Origin: an uncultured Pseudovibrio sp.
GTDB lineage: Bacteria > Pseudomonadota > Alphaproteobacteria > Rhizobiales > Stappiaceae
Reading direction: 5' to 3'
Length of the DNA stretch: 64,000 bases
Assembly (NCBI GenBank): GCA_947502585.1
Contig: CANNAV010000004.1
Coordinates: 1 to 64,000, forward strand
Below the pieces are notes generated by a model, which saw only the letters and a list, made by a program, of their open reading frames with translations, was not told the origin of the DNA and made no database searches. Every line of letters starts with the position of its first letter. Position 1 is the stretch's first letter. The position numbers and the translations under genes were made by a program. Positions 38,981 through 48,597 of this stretch are shown in pieces.

Positions 38981-39023
38981 TAAAAAAAAGCAAATGCTGT
39001 TGGGGGTAACCGTCAGCATTTGC
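38981..39023 (-). terminator. Strong intrinsic terminator downstream of degP
   Basis: On the minus strand a perfect 10-bp stem (39014-39023 with 38990-38999; GCAAATGCTG arms) is followed immediately by eight T residues (38982-38989). It stands about 200 bases after the degP stop, unusually far. Confidence 0.88.
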
Positions 39024-39224
39024 ATAAGTTTTATGGGTAAAGTTGGCAGATGATAAGCTCTCTGCCTTTCCTTCCAGCATTGGTTTTCAGGACTGACGAC
39101 AAGTAGAGCTTAACCCTTGCCAGCAGTCCCTCAAACAATCGAAACACCGATGAGAGTATCCCTGGTGCTTCGATAAGAGATCAGGAGAGAGGCGTTTCTC
39201 ATGATCTGCATTCTTGTAAGTCGC
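39024..39224 (-). other. 201-base transcribed gap between degP and its terminator
   Basis: No frame with a ribosome site is seen on the minus strand (the longest begins ATGCAGATC and encodes 26 residues with no Shine-Dalgarno). The stretch ends in a textbook terminator, so it is either a long 3' UTR of degP or the body of a small RNA. Nothing recognisable otherwise. Confidence 0.35.
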
Positions 39225-40775
39225 TTACTCCTCGCTATTTTCCAGCGGGATCGCTACAAATTGTGTGTTCTCGCCGAGTGTAACGCGCAGCAAAACTGCC
39301 TTGCGTCCCTGATTACGGGCTTTTTTCACCTGTTCAGCAACATCAGTTGGCGTTTCGACTTTAAAGCCAGCAACTTCGGTGATGATTGCACCGGTTGCGA
39401 GGCCTTTGTCAGCTGCTGGTCCATCCGGCTCCACGCTGGTGACAACAACGCCTTCTTCATCAATACCTGCCTGTTCAGCAGTTGCCAGTTCCAGACCAAG
39501 GCTTTCTACCAATGCGGTATTTGCGTCATGGCTCTTGCTGGCTGATGCTAGCTTTTTCTCTCCCGGAACAGTGCCAAGTTTCACAGTTGCAGTATCGACT
39601 TCGCCATTCCGCCAGTACTCGATCCTGACTTCGGTGTCTGGCGAATAACCAGCAATCACCCTCGCCAGTTCACGGGGGCCATTCACTTCTTCTCCATCAA
39701 CCTTCAGGATGATATCACCTGCCTGGAAGCCAGCTGCCTTTGCAGGAGTATCGCCCTGAACTTCAGCAACCAGTGTGCCATTTTCGTTTTCAAGACCGAG
39801 GGATTCAGCAATGTCTTTGGTAACAGGCTGAATCTGAACGCCAAGCCAGCCGCGGGTAACCGCACCGTCTTTTTTCAGATCAGAAATGATCTTTTTCGCA
39901 GTCTGCGCCGGGATCGCGAAAGCGATACCCACGTTGCCTCCGCTTGGAGAAACAATCGCGGAGTTCACACCAACCACTTCCCCCTTCACGTTGAACGTCG
40001 GACCACCGGAGTTACCACGGTTAACAGGGGCATCAATCTGGAGAAAGTCATCATACATGCCAGCACCGATGTCACGGCCACGTGCGGAGACAATACCGGC
40101 GGTTACAGTGCCACCCAGACCAAACGGATTGCCAACTGCGACGACCCATTCACCAACCAACGGCGCAACATCTGTAAAGCCGACATATTCAAACTTTTCA
40201 TTACTTTCCACCTTCAGGAGCGCCAGATCAGAACGCTTGTCAGAACCAACCAATGAGGCTTCCAGTTCTATGCCTTCACTGGTTACTACGGTAAACTCGG
40301 TTCCACCTTCAACCACATGTTCGTTGGTTACCACGTAACCATCATCAGAGATGAAGAAACCAGAGCCCTGGGATTGATTGAAACGCTTATGTAGTGGAGC
40401 TCTCTTTTTTTTCTCACCGCCTGGGCCACCAAACTCACGGAAGAATTTTTGCATCGGATGATCGTCCGGCAAGTCACGGAACATTGGAGGAATACCGCTC
40501 AGGCGGTCGTTTTTTTTAATCTCAGCGCGGACACGAACGGAAACAACTGTTGGCTGAACTGCTTCAACCAAACCAACAAAGCTTGGCATCGCTGGAGCAT
40601 TAACGCGGACGGGCTCAGCCTGAGAGCTTGTTGGAACGAGTGTCAGCGGGGCAACCATTGCACCTGCAATTGCAAGTGCCATGGTACCATTGAGAAGGCG
40701 GGAACGACGTTTGGAAGTGTTTTTTGCAGCGGACAGGGAAACAACTTTGGAACTTTCGTTCTTGTTCAACTTCAT
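39225..40775 (-). CDS. degP: Periplasmic serine protease/chaperone DegP (Do family)
   Basis: About 516 residues from ATG 40775, preceded by GGAG; two earlier in-frame starts (40790, 40847) are possible. A long N-region and hydrophobic helix (about 28-50) ending in TSSQA form the signal for the periplasm. The trypsin-like domain has His153 (VTNEHVVEGG), Asp183 (RSDLALL) and Ser256 (NRGNSGGPTFN). Two PDZ domains follow (about 295-385 and 420-515). Degrades or refolds misfolded envelope proteins. It sits between cytochrome c maturation genes and a two-component pair, a conserved order in rhizobia. Confidence 0.94.
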   Translation of the reverse strand: MKLNKNESSKVVSLSAAKNTSKRRSRLLNGTMALAIAGAMVAPLTLVPTSSQAEPVRVNAPAMPSFVGLVEAVQPTVVSVRVRAEIKKNDRLSGIPPMFRDLPDDHPMQKFFREFGGPGGEKKKRAPLHKRFNQSQGSGFFISDDGYVVTNEHVVEGGTEFTVVTSEGIELEASLVGSDKRSDLALLKVESNEKFEYVGFTDVAPLVGEWVVAVGNPFGLGGTVTAGIVSARGRDIGAGMYDDFLQIDAPVNRGNSGGPTFNVKGEVVGVNSAIVSPSGGNVGIAFAIPAQTAKKIISDLKKDGAVTRGWLGVQIQPVTKDIAESLGLENENGTLVAEVQGDTPAKAAGFQAGDIILKVDGEEVNGPRELARVIAGYSPDTEVRIEYWRNGEVDTATVKLGTVPGEKKLASASKSHDANTALVESLGLELATAEQAGIDEEGVVVTSVEPDGPAADKGLATGAIITEVAGFKVETPTDVAEQVKKARNQGRKAVLLRVTLGENTQFVAIPLENSEE

Positions 40776-40992
40776 TTGGCTCGACTCCATTTGGTCAATC
40801 TCAGCCCAACTTTGGTGGAGGAGTTCTTTTCGTTTAATTGGACCCAATCAAACAGAACGTGCTCTGGGGGAAACGGGGCTTTTGCATTTCGTTGAAAATG
40901 ACTATGCCAGAGCGAACCTTACAAACACCTATCTGCCACATTAATCTTCTGTAATGATGAGAAAACATCGTAGCTGCTCCCACTATGCTTTT

Positions 40993-41758
40993 TTAGGCCT
41001 CCATGTAGCGGTTCGCCCATGCGCAATCACTCGCGCTGCATAATCCCCGTCTCTGGATTTAAACAGCAGATGATCGGCGTCATCCAAAGACACAAATGAT
41101 TTTGGATGCCTCGCTGCTTCAAAGATCTGAGCAGCATTCCCGATGCCAACCGTCGCATCAATTGGTAAGTGAAGTACCAGAACTGCCTTTTTCAGCTCAG
41201 CAACGCGCGAACGAACATCCTGCGCTTCAGGATCTTCAATAAACTGACGTTTAATCTTAAACGGACGCTCACCGAGCTGAACGGTTGCTTCTCCTTTCAC
41301 CTTAATCTTTGTGAGGGAGGCTCCGAAATTATGAAGTACATGATCTGCTGAAGCAGGTGCGCCAATCGTGGCAACCGCTTTACCTGTGGTACTTCAGCGG
41401 CTGCTGCAAGTACAGCTGCACTGCCCGGAGAATGCCCCACAAGCAGCTTTGGTGCCTCGTAATGCTCCCGCAAATAATCGGCTGCACGAACGAGATTCTT
41501 AAGGCTGGATGAAAAGTTTGCAGTGGCGAAGTCGCCGCCGCTGTTGCCAGGACCAGTGAAGTCAAAGCGCAGAACGGCAATCCCGTCTTTGGTCAGAGCA
41601 GAGGCAATGCGGCGGGTTGCGGAAAGATCCCTGGAACAAGTGAAGAAATGGGCGAACAGGGCATAAGCCTTTGGTTCACCATATGGAGTGTCCAGACGCG
41701 CTGCAAAGTGTTCTCCCTGAGAGCCTTCAAATTCCAATTTTATGGGATCGTTTGTCAT
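40993..41758 (-). pseudogene. Alpha/beta hydrolase disrupted by two frameshifts
   Basis: The upstream part (from ATG 41758) reads as an alpha/beta hydrolase: GEPKAYALFAHFFTCSRDLS, RFDFTGPGNSGGDF and nucleophile elbow LLVGHSPGSAAVL. After VPQVK the frame fails, but a -1 base correction in the A-run at 41379-41381 restores AVATIGAPASADHVLHNFGA and continues into the second open frame, with HPKSFVSLDDADHLL. A second single-base loss near 41021-41024 moves the end out of frame; correcting it gives AWANRYMEA and a stop at 40993-40995. The family is the hydrolase of YghX/OsmC-associated type. Either a decaying gene or two sequencing errors. It lies between ccmH and degP. Confidence 0.75.
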
Positions 41759-41925
41759 TTGAACTGTTCCTGTCATCTCCTGCGCAACTGGCACATTTGG
41801 AATATATATTATGAGACAGGTATTCAGTGCGCGCTTACAGGCGTCATTACAATTCGACTGGTTACACGAAGGTGGGGTTGAACGTGAGCCCCGCAAACTC
41901 TGTCTGCGGGGCCCTGTAATCAGTC

Positions 41926-42405
41926 TTATTCAGAAGATAAGAGCCTGTCGAGTTCTGCCTGTTCATCTTCCGAGAGCGGTTTGACACCCGCTGTACTGCT
42001 CTTCAGCTGCGCATGCTTTTTCTTTCTGGACATGCGCCAAAGGAAAAAGCCACCAAGAAGCAAGGCAAGAGGTCCACCGCCCCACAAAAACAAGGTGTGG
42101 AACGCAAAACGTGGCTTGAGGAGGATAAACTCACCATAGCGATCGACAAGATAGTCCATGACTTCCTTGTCACTGTCCCCTTCTATCAGCCTCTCCCGCA
42201 CCAGCAGGCGTAGATCCTTCGCAAGTTTAGCGTTGGAATCGTCGATGGACTGGTTCTGGCAGACCACGCAGCGCACTTCCCTGGAAATCTCGCGTGCACG
42301 CTCTTCCAGTACAGGATCTTTCAGGACTTCATCCGGCTCGACTGCATAGGCAGCAGCACTCAGAAGGACAGAAGAGATCAATACCAGCGCGAACTTCATC
42401 TTCAT
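41926..42405 (-). CDS. ccmH: Cytochrome c-type biogenesis protein CcmH
   Basis: 159 residues. Signal peptide (1-21), periplasmic thioredoxin-like segment with CXXC in RCVVCQNQSI (Cys near 46 and 49), one membrane helix near 104-124 and a short cytoplasmic tail. Reduces apocytochrome c cysteines for haem attachment together with CcmF. It begins five bases after the ccmF stop. Equivalent to rhizobial CycL. No CcmG/DsbE gene adjoins it, as in other alphaproteobacterial ccmIEFH operons. Confidence 0.95.
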   Translation of the reverse strand: MKMKFALVLISSVLLSAAAYAVEPDEVLKDPVLEERAREISREVRCVVCQNQSIDDSNAKLAKDLRLLVRERLIEGDSDKEVMDYLVDRYGEFILLKPRFAFHTLFLWGGGPLALLLGGFFLWRMSRKKKHAQLKSSTAGVKPLSEDEQAELDRLLSSE

Positions 42406-42410
42406 CGTCC

Positions 42411-44420
42411 TTACTCCGCCGGAGTTGCTGTTGCTACACCACCTGCTACGCCTTTGCGCTTGCGGGCTGAAACAGGAGCACCAACACGCAGGCGACGATC
42501 AAAGAGAGCAATACAACCACCCAGTGACATGATCACTGTACCAATCCAGATCAGTGTGATCAGCGGTTTGAAGTAAATGCGGGTAACAATACCGCCATTC
42601 TCGTCAGAATCACCCGTTGCAAAGTAAACCTGCGAGAAGCCGACGGTCGCGATTGATGTTTCACTCATAGGCATTCCACTGGCATTATAAGCACGTTTGG
42701 ATGGTTCCATAATACCGACAACATTGCCGCCTTTGCGAAGAGTATACTGGGAAACCATCTCCTGATAGTTCGGACCATTCTGGGTCCAGCTCTTCTCATA
42801 GGTCACAATATAACCGTTCTGCTCCAACGTCTCGCCTGGGCGCATCACTTCAACGCGTTCAGATTCAAACGCCATTGTTGTCACAATACCCAGAACCGTA
42901 ATCCCAAGACCAGCATGGCCCAGAACAGTAGACCAGACGGTTGGCGTAAAGCCTTTGATGCGAGCCATGGAACGGCCGAAGCCAATTTTGAACAGCTGGG
43001 AACGTTCAATGATTTCCCAAAGAGAGCCAAAGATCGCCCAGAATGCCAAACCGAAGCCCAATGCCGTCATGATGCTTGTTGTGCTGACGCCCATGAACCA
43101 GATCAGACCGACAGTCGCGAGCATGGCGACGACAAAAGCAGAGGTCAGTCGTTGGGCAACGCCCCACGCATCGCCGCGCTTCCATGCCAAAAGCTGGCCA
43201 AATGGCATCAGGACCAGCACTGGCACCATGATCGGACCGAATGTCAGATTGAAGAATGGCGCACCCACGGAGATCTTGTCGCCAGTAAGGGCATCCAGAA
43301 CGAGTGGGTAGAGCGTACCAACAAATACCGCAGCACAGGCTGTTGTCAGGAAAAGATTGTTCAGCACCAGTGAACCTTCGCGGCTGATTGGTGCAAAAAG
43401 GCCGCCCTGACGCAGCAGTGGTGCGCGCCATGCAAACAGTGTGAGTGATCCACCGACGAAGATCAGCAGGATCGCAAGGATGAAGAGGCCACGAGCCGGA
43501 TCAACTGCGAATGCATGAACAGAGGTGAGAACACCGGAACGGACAAGGAAGGTACCCAGCAGCGACAATGAGAATGTCAGCAAGGCGAGGAATACAGTCC
43601 AAACTTTGAGGGCATCCCGACGCTCCATCACGATTGCTGAGTGCAGCAGTGCTGTACCGGTGAGCCATGGCATGAAGGATGCGTTTTCCACCGGATCCCA
43701 GAACCACCAGCCACCCCAGCCGAGTTCGTAGTACGCCCAGTAGGACCCCATTGAGATACCAAGGGTCAGGAAAATCCAGCTTACGAGGATCCAGGGGCGC
43801 ACCCAACGTGCCCAGGCTGCATCCAGTTTGCCAAGAATAAGCGCTGCTGCAGCAAACGCGAAGACGATAGAAAAACCAACGTAACCAATATAAAGAATTG
43901 GCGGATGGATCGCTAGGCCGATGTCCTGCAGCATCGGGTTGAGGCCCAGGCCTTGCAATGGTGCAGGGCTGATGCGGGTGAACGGATTTGACACAACAAT
44001 GACGAAGAGCAGGAAGGCAAAGGAAACCCAGCCCTGAGCACCCAAAGTAGCGGCTCTGAGACGCTGTGGAATGTTGCGTGAAAACACTGCAACCAATGCA
44101 CCGAAAAGTACCAGGATAAGCACCCAGAGAAGGATAGAGCCTTCGTGGTTGCCCCACACACCGGAGATCTTATAGACCAGTGGCTTATTGCTGTGAGAGT
44201 TCTGATAGGTGTTCACAAGCGAGAAGTCTGAGTTCAGATATGCCCAGGTCAGTGCGGCGAAGGCAACGCAAGTCAAAAGGAACATAATTACGGCAAGGCC
44301 TGGTGCCATCCCCATCAGCCGGTGGTCTGATTTCACTGCACCCCACACTGGAAAGACCGACTGAACAGCCGCGACTACCAATGCAAGAATGAGTGCATAG
44401 TGGCCAAGTTCAATTATCAT
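42411..44420 (-). CDS. ccmF: Cytochrome c haem lyase subunit CcmF
   Basis: About 669 residues with some 14-15 membrane helices. The tryptophan-rich haem-handling motif WGGWWFWDPVENASFMPWL lies near residue 229, with flanking conserved histidines. Joins haem from CcmE to apocytochrome c. ATG 44420, with AGGA seven bases upstream, gives the normal family N-terminus; an upstream ATG at 44486 would overlap nearly all the gap to ccmE. Equivalent to rhizobial CycK. Confidence 0.95.
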   Translation of the reverse strand: MIIELGHYALILALVVAAVQSVFPVWGAVKSDHRLMGMAPGLAVIMFLLTCVAFAALTWAYLNSDFSLVNTYQNSHSNKPLVYKISGVWGNHEGSILLWVLILVLFGALVAVFSRNIPQRLRAATLGAQGWVSFAFLLFVIVVSNPFTRISPAPLQGLGLNPMLQDIGLAIHPPILYIGYVGFSIVFAFAAAALILGKLDAAWARWVRPWILVSWIFLTLGISMGSYWAYYELGWGGWWFWDPVENASFMPWLTGTALLHSAIVMERRDALKVWTVFLALLTFSLSLLGTFLVRSGVLTSVHAFAVDPARGLFILAILLIFVGGSLTLFAWRAPLLRQGGLFAPISREGSLVLNNLFLTTACAAVFVGTLYPLVLDALTGDKISVGAPFFNLTFGPIMVPVLVLMPFGQLLAWKRGDAWGVAQRLTSAFVVAMLATVGLIWFMGVSTTSIMTALGFGLAFWAIFGSLWEIIERSQLFKIGFGRSMARIKGFTPTVWSTVLGHAGLGITVLGIVTTMAFESERVEVMRPGETLEQNGYIVTYEKSWTQNGPNYQEMVSQYTLRKGGNVVGIMEPSKRAYNASGMPMSETSIATVGFSQVYFATGDSDENGGIVTRIYFKPLITLIWIGTVIMSLGGCIALFDRRLRVGAPVSARKRKGVAGGVATATPAE

Positions 44421-44489
44421 TACGATATCCTGGGTCCGTTTGGCGCTGGATAACCGGTCCCGTTGGGACGAACCGGTTGATTTCACTTT

Positions 44490-44963
44490 TTAGTTTACTT
44501 TGGAGCTTCGCTCAGCGGATGCGGCCTGTTCTTTTTCCATCCAATGGCCATCTTCCTTAAGACTCTCATAGACCTCTTTTGGCATGTAGCTCTCATCGTG
44601 CTTAGCCAGAACAGTATCTGCAATAAAGACACCCCTCTCGTTCAAGTGGCCTTCAGCGATGATGCCCTGCCCTTCGCGGAACAGGTCTGGAAGAATACCC
44701 TTGTATGAAACCGGAATAGCTTCAGCCTGATCAGTGACACGGAAGAGGATCACCGAGCCCTGACTTTTATCGAGGGTACCATCTTCCACCAGACCACCAA
44801 GGCGGATACGTTGCCCAACTTCGAGTTGCTGTTCAACAATGTCACTAGGGCTCTGGAAATAAGTCACGCTGCTGGAGAGTCCATAAAGAACCAGGCCGAC
44901 AGCTGACCCCAGCACCAATCCCGCAAGACCAATAAGCCCGAGTCTTTTCTGTTTACGTGTCAT
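44490..44963 (-). CDS. ccmE: Haem chaperone CcmE
   Basis: 157 residues: an N-terminal membrane anchor (about 8-28) and a periplasmic OB-fold domain. The haem-binding histidine is in LAKHDESYMPKEV (His near 128) with the downstream Tyr of the HxxxY motif. Carries haem covalently to CcmF. Equivalent to rhizobial CycJ. About 200 bases separate it from ccmI, with a possible promoter, so it may have an extra start site. Confidence 0.95.
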   Translation of the reverse strand: MTRKQKRLGLIGLAGLVLGSAVGLVLYGLSSSVTYFQSPSDIVEQQLEVGQRIRLGGLVEDGTLDKSQGSVILFRVTDQAEAIPVSYKGILPDLFREGQGIIAEGHLNERGVFIADTVLAKHDESYMPKEVYESLKEDGHWMEKEQAASAERSSKVN

Positions 44964-44990
44964 ACTCGCAGTTCCGTAGATACCTTGCCA

Positions 44991-44996
44991 ATTATA
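44991..44996 (-). promoter_or_regulatory. Possible -10 element before ccmE
   Basis: Minus strand reads TATAAT 27 bases before the ccmE ATG. No good -35 is present at 16-18 bases spacing. Two inverted repeats (45004-45034 and 45077-45098) lie just upstream in the ccmI-ccmE gap and could be regulatory or attenuating. Confidence 0.3.
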
Positions 44997-45170
44997 GCGT
45001 ATTTTTCCGAAAATTGGTTCCCACTATTCGGAAATACACTTTAATGCCTTACGGCTGTTCATCTTGTGCAGCTCATCAGAGCATCAGACAATGCTCTGTT
45101 TCTTTGTTCCAGGCATACCTTTATCCAAAAATCTACAGGTATTTCCGGCAATATTCTGTTGCTGCCTGCC

Positions 45171-46331
45171 TTATTCGGCAGGACTCAAATTCAGGCTCCC
45201 GGCTAACTGGTTGATCTGCTCCAGTGCTGCTGCATCCTCCTTCAGGTTCTGTTTGGCGCGGGCGACTGCTTCTGCAGCTTTCACCTGCTCCCCGAGAATA
45301 ATGCGGGCTTGTATCAGGCGTCCCCACTCGGAGACAGAACCACCTTGTTCGTTAAGGCGTTCATCCAGTTGCACAACCATCTGGCTGATCATTTCATTAC
45401 GATCTTCCGCACTCATTTCAGCTGCAGCTTCAACGTCTTCAGCAGAAGGTCCTGCTGGCTGTCCAGGTACCGGGATCGCCTCTGTCTCACCGGAGGCGAC
45501 GGCACCTCTTGCGATCAGTTCGTCACGCTGTGCCTTTGCTGCTTCCACCCAGGGAGCATTTGGATCTGCTGTCTTCAGCAGAGCATTCCAGGCAGACAGC
45601 GCTTTATTAATCTGCCCCTTCTGGCCCATAGCCATTGCCAGATAGTAGTAGGGTTGCAACATTTCAGGCTTGGCGAGATTGATCCGGCGCAAAACCTTTT
45701 CAACTTCTTCTGAGACCTGGCCGTTATTTTCAAAAATGCTTGCTTCAGCCCAACCAACCATCATGTCAAGGTTTTCCGGAAACTGGGCGAGTGCCTGAGC
45801 ATAGGCACTCCGGGCTTTATCAAACTGTCCCGTACGCATATAAACAGGTGCGATAACAGCCCAGCCTTGTCCGTCGCCGGGGTTCTCTTTCAGATGATCT
45901 TCAGTCCTGGCAATCAGCACTTCAAGATCGGCCTGCCCCGCGCTTTCAGCCAGGCGCTCAGCTCTTGGGTGGTCCGGGATTTCCGGAGAACCGTATTGTA
46001 AATAAACACCCAGGGCTGCCAGAGGTACCAAAACAATAGCTGTCAGCTGTACAATGCGCATCCTCATTTTTGAGGGAATTGACTGGTGTTCTCCCTGGTT
46101 TTGCCTGTTCGCATCTAACAAGCGACGCGACACTTCAATTTTGGCGGCCTCTGCCATGTCCGGCGCGATTACACCGCGCTCAAGATCTTTTTCTATTTCT
46201 TCGAGCTGGGCACGAAACACAGCTTCATCATTGCGCTCATCAGGGCGAACCTTGGGAGAGCGAGCCAATGGAAGGAGTACGGCCAATGCAACCGCCGCCG
46301 TTAAAATTGCGAGAACTAACCAGAATGTCAT
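45171..46331 (-). CDS. ccmI: Cytochrome c maturation protein CcmI
   Basis: 386 residues: two membrane helices (about 2-20 and 95-113) around a cytoplasmic loop with a leucine-zipper-like stretch, and a periplasmic TPR-rich domain (about 130-270). GQGWAVIAPVYMRTGQFDKA is typical TPR sequence. Presents apocytochrome c to the CcmF/CcmH ligase. Equivalent to rhizobial CycH. First gene of the ccmIEFH group. Confidence 0.92.
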   Translation of the reverse strand: MTFWLVLAILTAAVALAVLLPLARSPKVRPDERNDEAVFRAQLEEIEKDLERGVIAPDMAEAAKIEVSRRLLDANRQNQGEHQSIPSKMRMRIVQLTAIVLVPLAALGVYLQYGSPEIPDHPRAERLAESAGQADLEVLIARTEDHLKENPGDGQGWAVIAPVYMRTGQFDKARSAYAQALAQFPENLDMMVGWAEASIFENNGQVSEEVEKVLRRINLAKPEMLQPYYYLAMAMGQKGQINKALSAWNALLKTADPNAPWVEAAKAQRDELIARGAVASGETEAIPVPGQPAGPSAEDVEAAAEMSAEDRNEMISQMVVQLDERLNEQGGSVSEWGRLIQARIILGEQVKAAEAVARAKQNLKEDAAALEQINQLAGSLNLSPAE

Positions 46332-46468
46332 AGTTGTTTAAATAGACAGGTTCTAAGTGTGAAAGGCAACAGCTCCCCCCCGCGACGAGCAGTCGCACAA
46401 GCCATATACCCACAAAATACCTATGAAATTGCACTTATTTTCTGAAAGATGCAGGCACTACCAGAGGG

Positions 46469-47932
46469 TTAGGCAGCATCTTTCAGATAAGTTTTCTGCC
46501 TGCGAATGAGGTTCGCTGTGTCTTCCGGCTCCAGTGAGATCTCACTCATCGAGATTAAACGGCTCAACTTTCTCGAAATTTCACCATAATTCGGAAGGAT
46601 TTCGGTCTCGTTATGCTCGTCTTTGAGAGCAGTCAAAAGCTTTTCAGAATTGCAATCAATGAATCGTTCGATATGATCTCTGGTTGAGGTTTGCAACTCA
46701 CTCAACCCAAGCACACCAGCATATTGCGACGTTAATCTGGCGAGTTTTAATCCCCTCAAACTTTTGTGATAAGCGCGCTGAATCTGCTCCGGGCGACAGC
46801 CACCCTGCAAATCTGAAAGGTCAGGCTTTGTTTCAGAAGCGATTGCCTCCTCTAACTGAGCTGGGAGGTTGTGCAGTTCATCCCTTAGCAGAACGCACAA
46901 ACGGGTTTTGAGCTGTACAGCACGCTGGTGCCACGGGCCGCAGGCGCTGAAACCTTCGAGTTCTTCCAGCTCCTCAAAATGCAGCATACAGGCATTGGCC
47001 GCTTCCGGAAGCCCAATAATGGCCTCCTCTGTACGCCATCCTTCAACAACGGACACGCTTTGTTCCAGAGAAGACAATGCAAACTCTATGAAGGCAGTAT
47101 ATGGCGTGCCTGCAACGTCTTTCAGAGCGGGAACAGCTGCGAGTGTCTGGGCCAGTTTAATGAGATCAACAGGCGCTTCATCTAGGCGGAGGAAAGACAA
47201 CGCGGCAAGATAATTGGCCTCATCTGCGTGCTGCTCAACGTGGGTGCGCATGTTTTGCAAGTCATTGCCGGATGACATGGACAGGATATCCTCTGCAAAA
47301 GGTGGTGTGCATACCATCACCTTTTCCCAGGCAGGTGCTCTTTCCAAGATCACCAGAGCATCACGGAGGAAGTCAAAAATGACGTGGTCACCAACCTTAC
47401 GGCGAAGTTTTGTCATTATCTGAATGTCTTTGTCAGCTGCTTCCAGCGGTTTTTTTGCAGCAGCAACCAGACGCAGACGGAGACCTTCAGCACATGTATC
47501 GAGTGCTTTCTGGATGGTGTCATGCGTTGCAGGCAAATCTTGTTGCTGACACAGCTCTTCCAAAGCTTCAACTGCATCGGTGAACTCATCAGCGAGAAGC
47601 ACATGGTGCATATATGCCCAGATCGTATCCAATAGTGCGGCATCGATTCGACCCTGTTGCGGTGTGCTCAGCGGCGTCTGGATGAGGAACGGTTGGAGAG
47701 GGCTTATAATTGCACGTTTAAGTGGCGTCCCCAGAGACAGCTTCGTTTTAGAAATACAGGAATCTTCACCAAGGAGCCTGCGAATAGTAAGCAGCATGAG
47801 TTCTGCATCGGGCACCGACGACCTGTTTTGCACGGTTTCATCAACAGACCTTTCCAACATCCGCAAAGCAGACTGAGACAAGGCTCCCAACACCTTCTCC
47901 ATTTGCAATGCTTTATAGTTGACCTCGTGCAT
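46469..47932 (-). CDS. Uncharacterised helical cytoplasmic protein
   Basis: About 487 residues from ATG 47932, preceded by AGAGAG; a start 48 bases earlier is possible. I do not recognise a family. It has no signal peptide or membrane helix and is rich in Leu, Ala and Glu, with many predicted amphipathic helices, resembling an all-alpha scaffold or TPR-like repeat protein. It is unexpectedly placed between the FeuPQ/lipoprotein genes and ccmI, which are usually close in rhizobia. A 137-base gap leads to ccmI. Confidence 0.75.
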   Translation of the reverse strand: MHEVNYKALQMEKVLGALSQSALRMLERSVDETVQNRSSVPDAELMLLTIRRLLGEDSCISKTKLSLGTPLKRAIISPLQPFLIQTPLSTPQQGRIDAALLDTIWAYMHHVLLADEFTDAVEALEELCQQQDLPATHDTIQKALDTCAEGLRLRLVAAAKKPLEAADKDIQIMTKLRRKVGDHVIFDFLRDALVILERAPAWEKVMVCTPPFAEDILSMSSGNDLQNMRTHVEQHADEANYLAALSFLRLDEAPVDLIKLAQTLAAVPALKDVAGTPYTAFIEFALSSLEQSVSVVEGWRTEEAIIGLPEAANACMLHFEELEELEGFSACGPWHQRAVQLKTRLCVLLRDELHNLPAQLEEAIASETKPDLSDLQGGCRPEQIQRAYHKSLRGLKLARLTSQYAGVLGLSELQTSTRDHIERFIDCNSEKLLTALKDEHNETEILPNYGEISRKLSRLISMSEISLEPEDTANLIRRQKTYLKDAA

Positions 47933-48138
47933 CCAAATCTCTCTGGTACTCAGCTTTACACTGGTTGAGCTTACACACACTCAACCCTAACAACAGCAAC
48001 AGGCGACAACTGCTAAAATTGCATTTGTTGATCAAAAATATCGGCGGAATTGCTTAATTAAATCTTGATAAGCGTCCTTTTCCGCATGCTAATCATGTGT
48101 TTCCTTCAGCAAAACTGCTCATAGCAAGGGAATTCAGA

Positions 48139-48597
48139 CTAGTTCAGCGCTGCCCAGCGCTCACCATCCTTACATGCAGCGCCTTTGATCTCCTGCACTT
48201 TCTTATCATACGCGATGGTATGCTGGAAATCACGGCAGCGACGGTCATTCACGTAATAGACAGGGCCGGACTTAACTGTGCCTTGCGCACCAGAGAACTG
48301 GTTGCGCCAGACGACTTTACTGCCTGCATCAGACGCGTTCAGCGCCTTGCCTTGTGCTTTATAGACCGTGTCCAGGTCACCACTTCTAAGTAACAGCTTC
48401 AACTCGCCTTCTGTAGCGCTGTCGATTGCTGCCTGAGCTGCAGCGTTCTGCTCGCTGTCGGAAGACCAGAAACCGAAAACTGATGAGGACGAAGCACCAG
48501 TTTGAACACTGGTGACACGATCAGATGTCGCACAACTGGCTACACCGCCAACAACGACAGATAAGACCATCAGTTTTCTCCAGTTCCGCACCAACAT
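48139..48597 (-). CDS. Small surface lipoprotein (RT0821/Lpp0805-like)
   Basis: 152 residues from ATG 48597 with AGAGG upstream. A lipoprotein signal ends in VVVGGVASC, so Cys near residue 22 would be lipidated. The C-terminal domain, with KVVWRNQFSGAQGTVKSGPV and CRDFQHTI, matches the 17-kDa surface antigen-like family found in Rickettsiales and Rhizobiales. Probably outer-membrane anchored. It lies after the FeuQ-like kinase, with a gap of about 195 bases. Function unknown. An earlier ATG at 48723 would hide the signal peptide and is rejected. Confidence 0.8.
   Translation of the reverse strand: MLVRNWRKLMVLSVVVGGVASCATSDRVTSVQTGASSSSVFGFWSSDSEQNAAAQAAIDSATEGELKLLLRSGDLDTVYKAQGKALNASDAGSKVVWRNQFSGAQGTVKSGPVYYVNDRRCRDFQHTIAYDKKVQEIKGAACKDGERWAALN

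Noticed and set aside
45077-45098. Intrinsic terminator for ccmI
   Set aside because: The 8-bp hairpin has its T-rich tail on the plus strand, opposite to the direction of the ccm genes.
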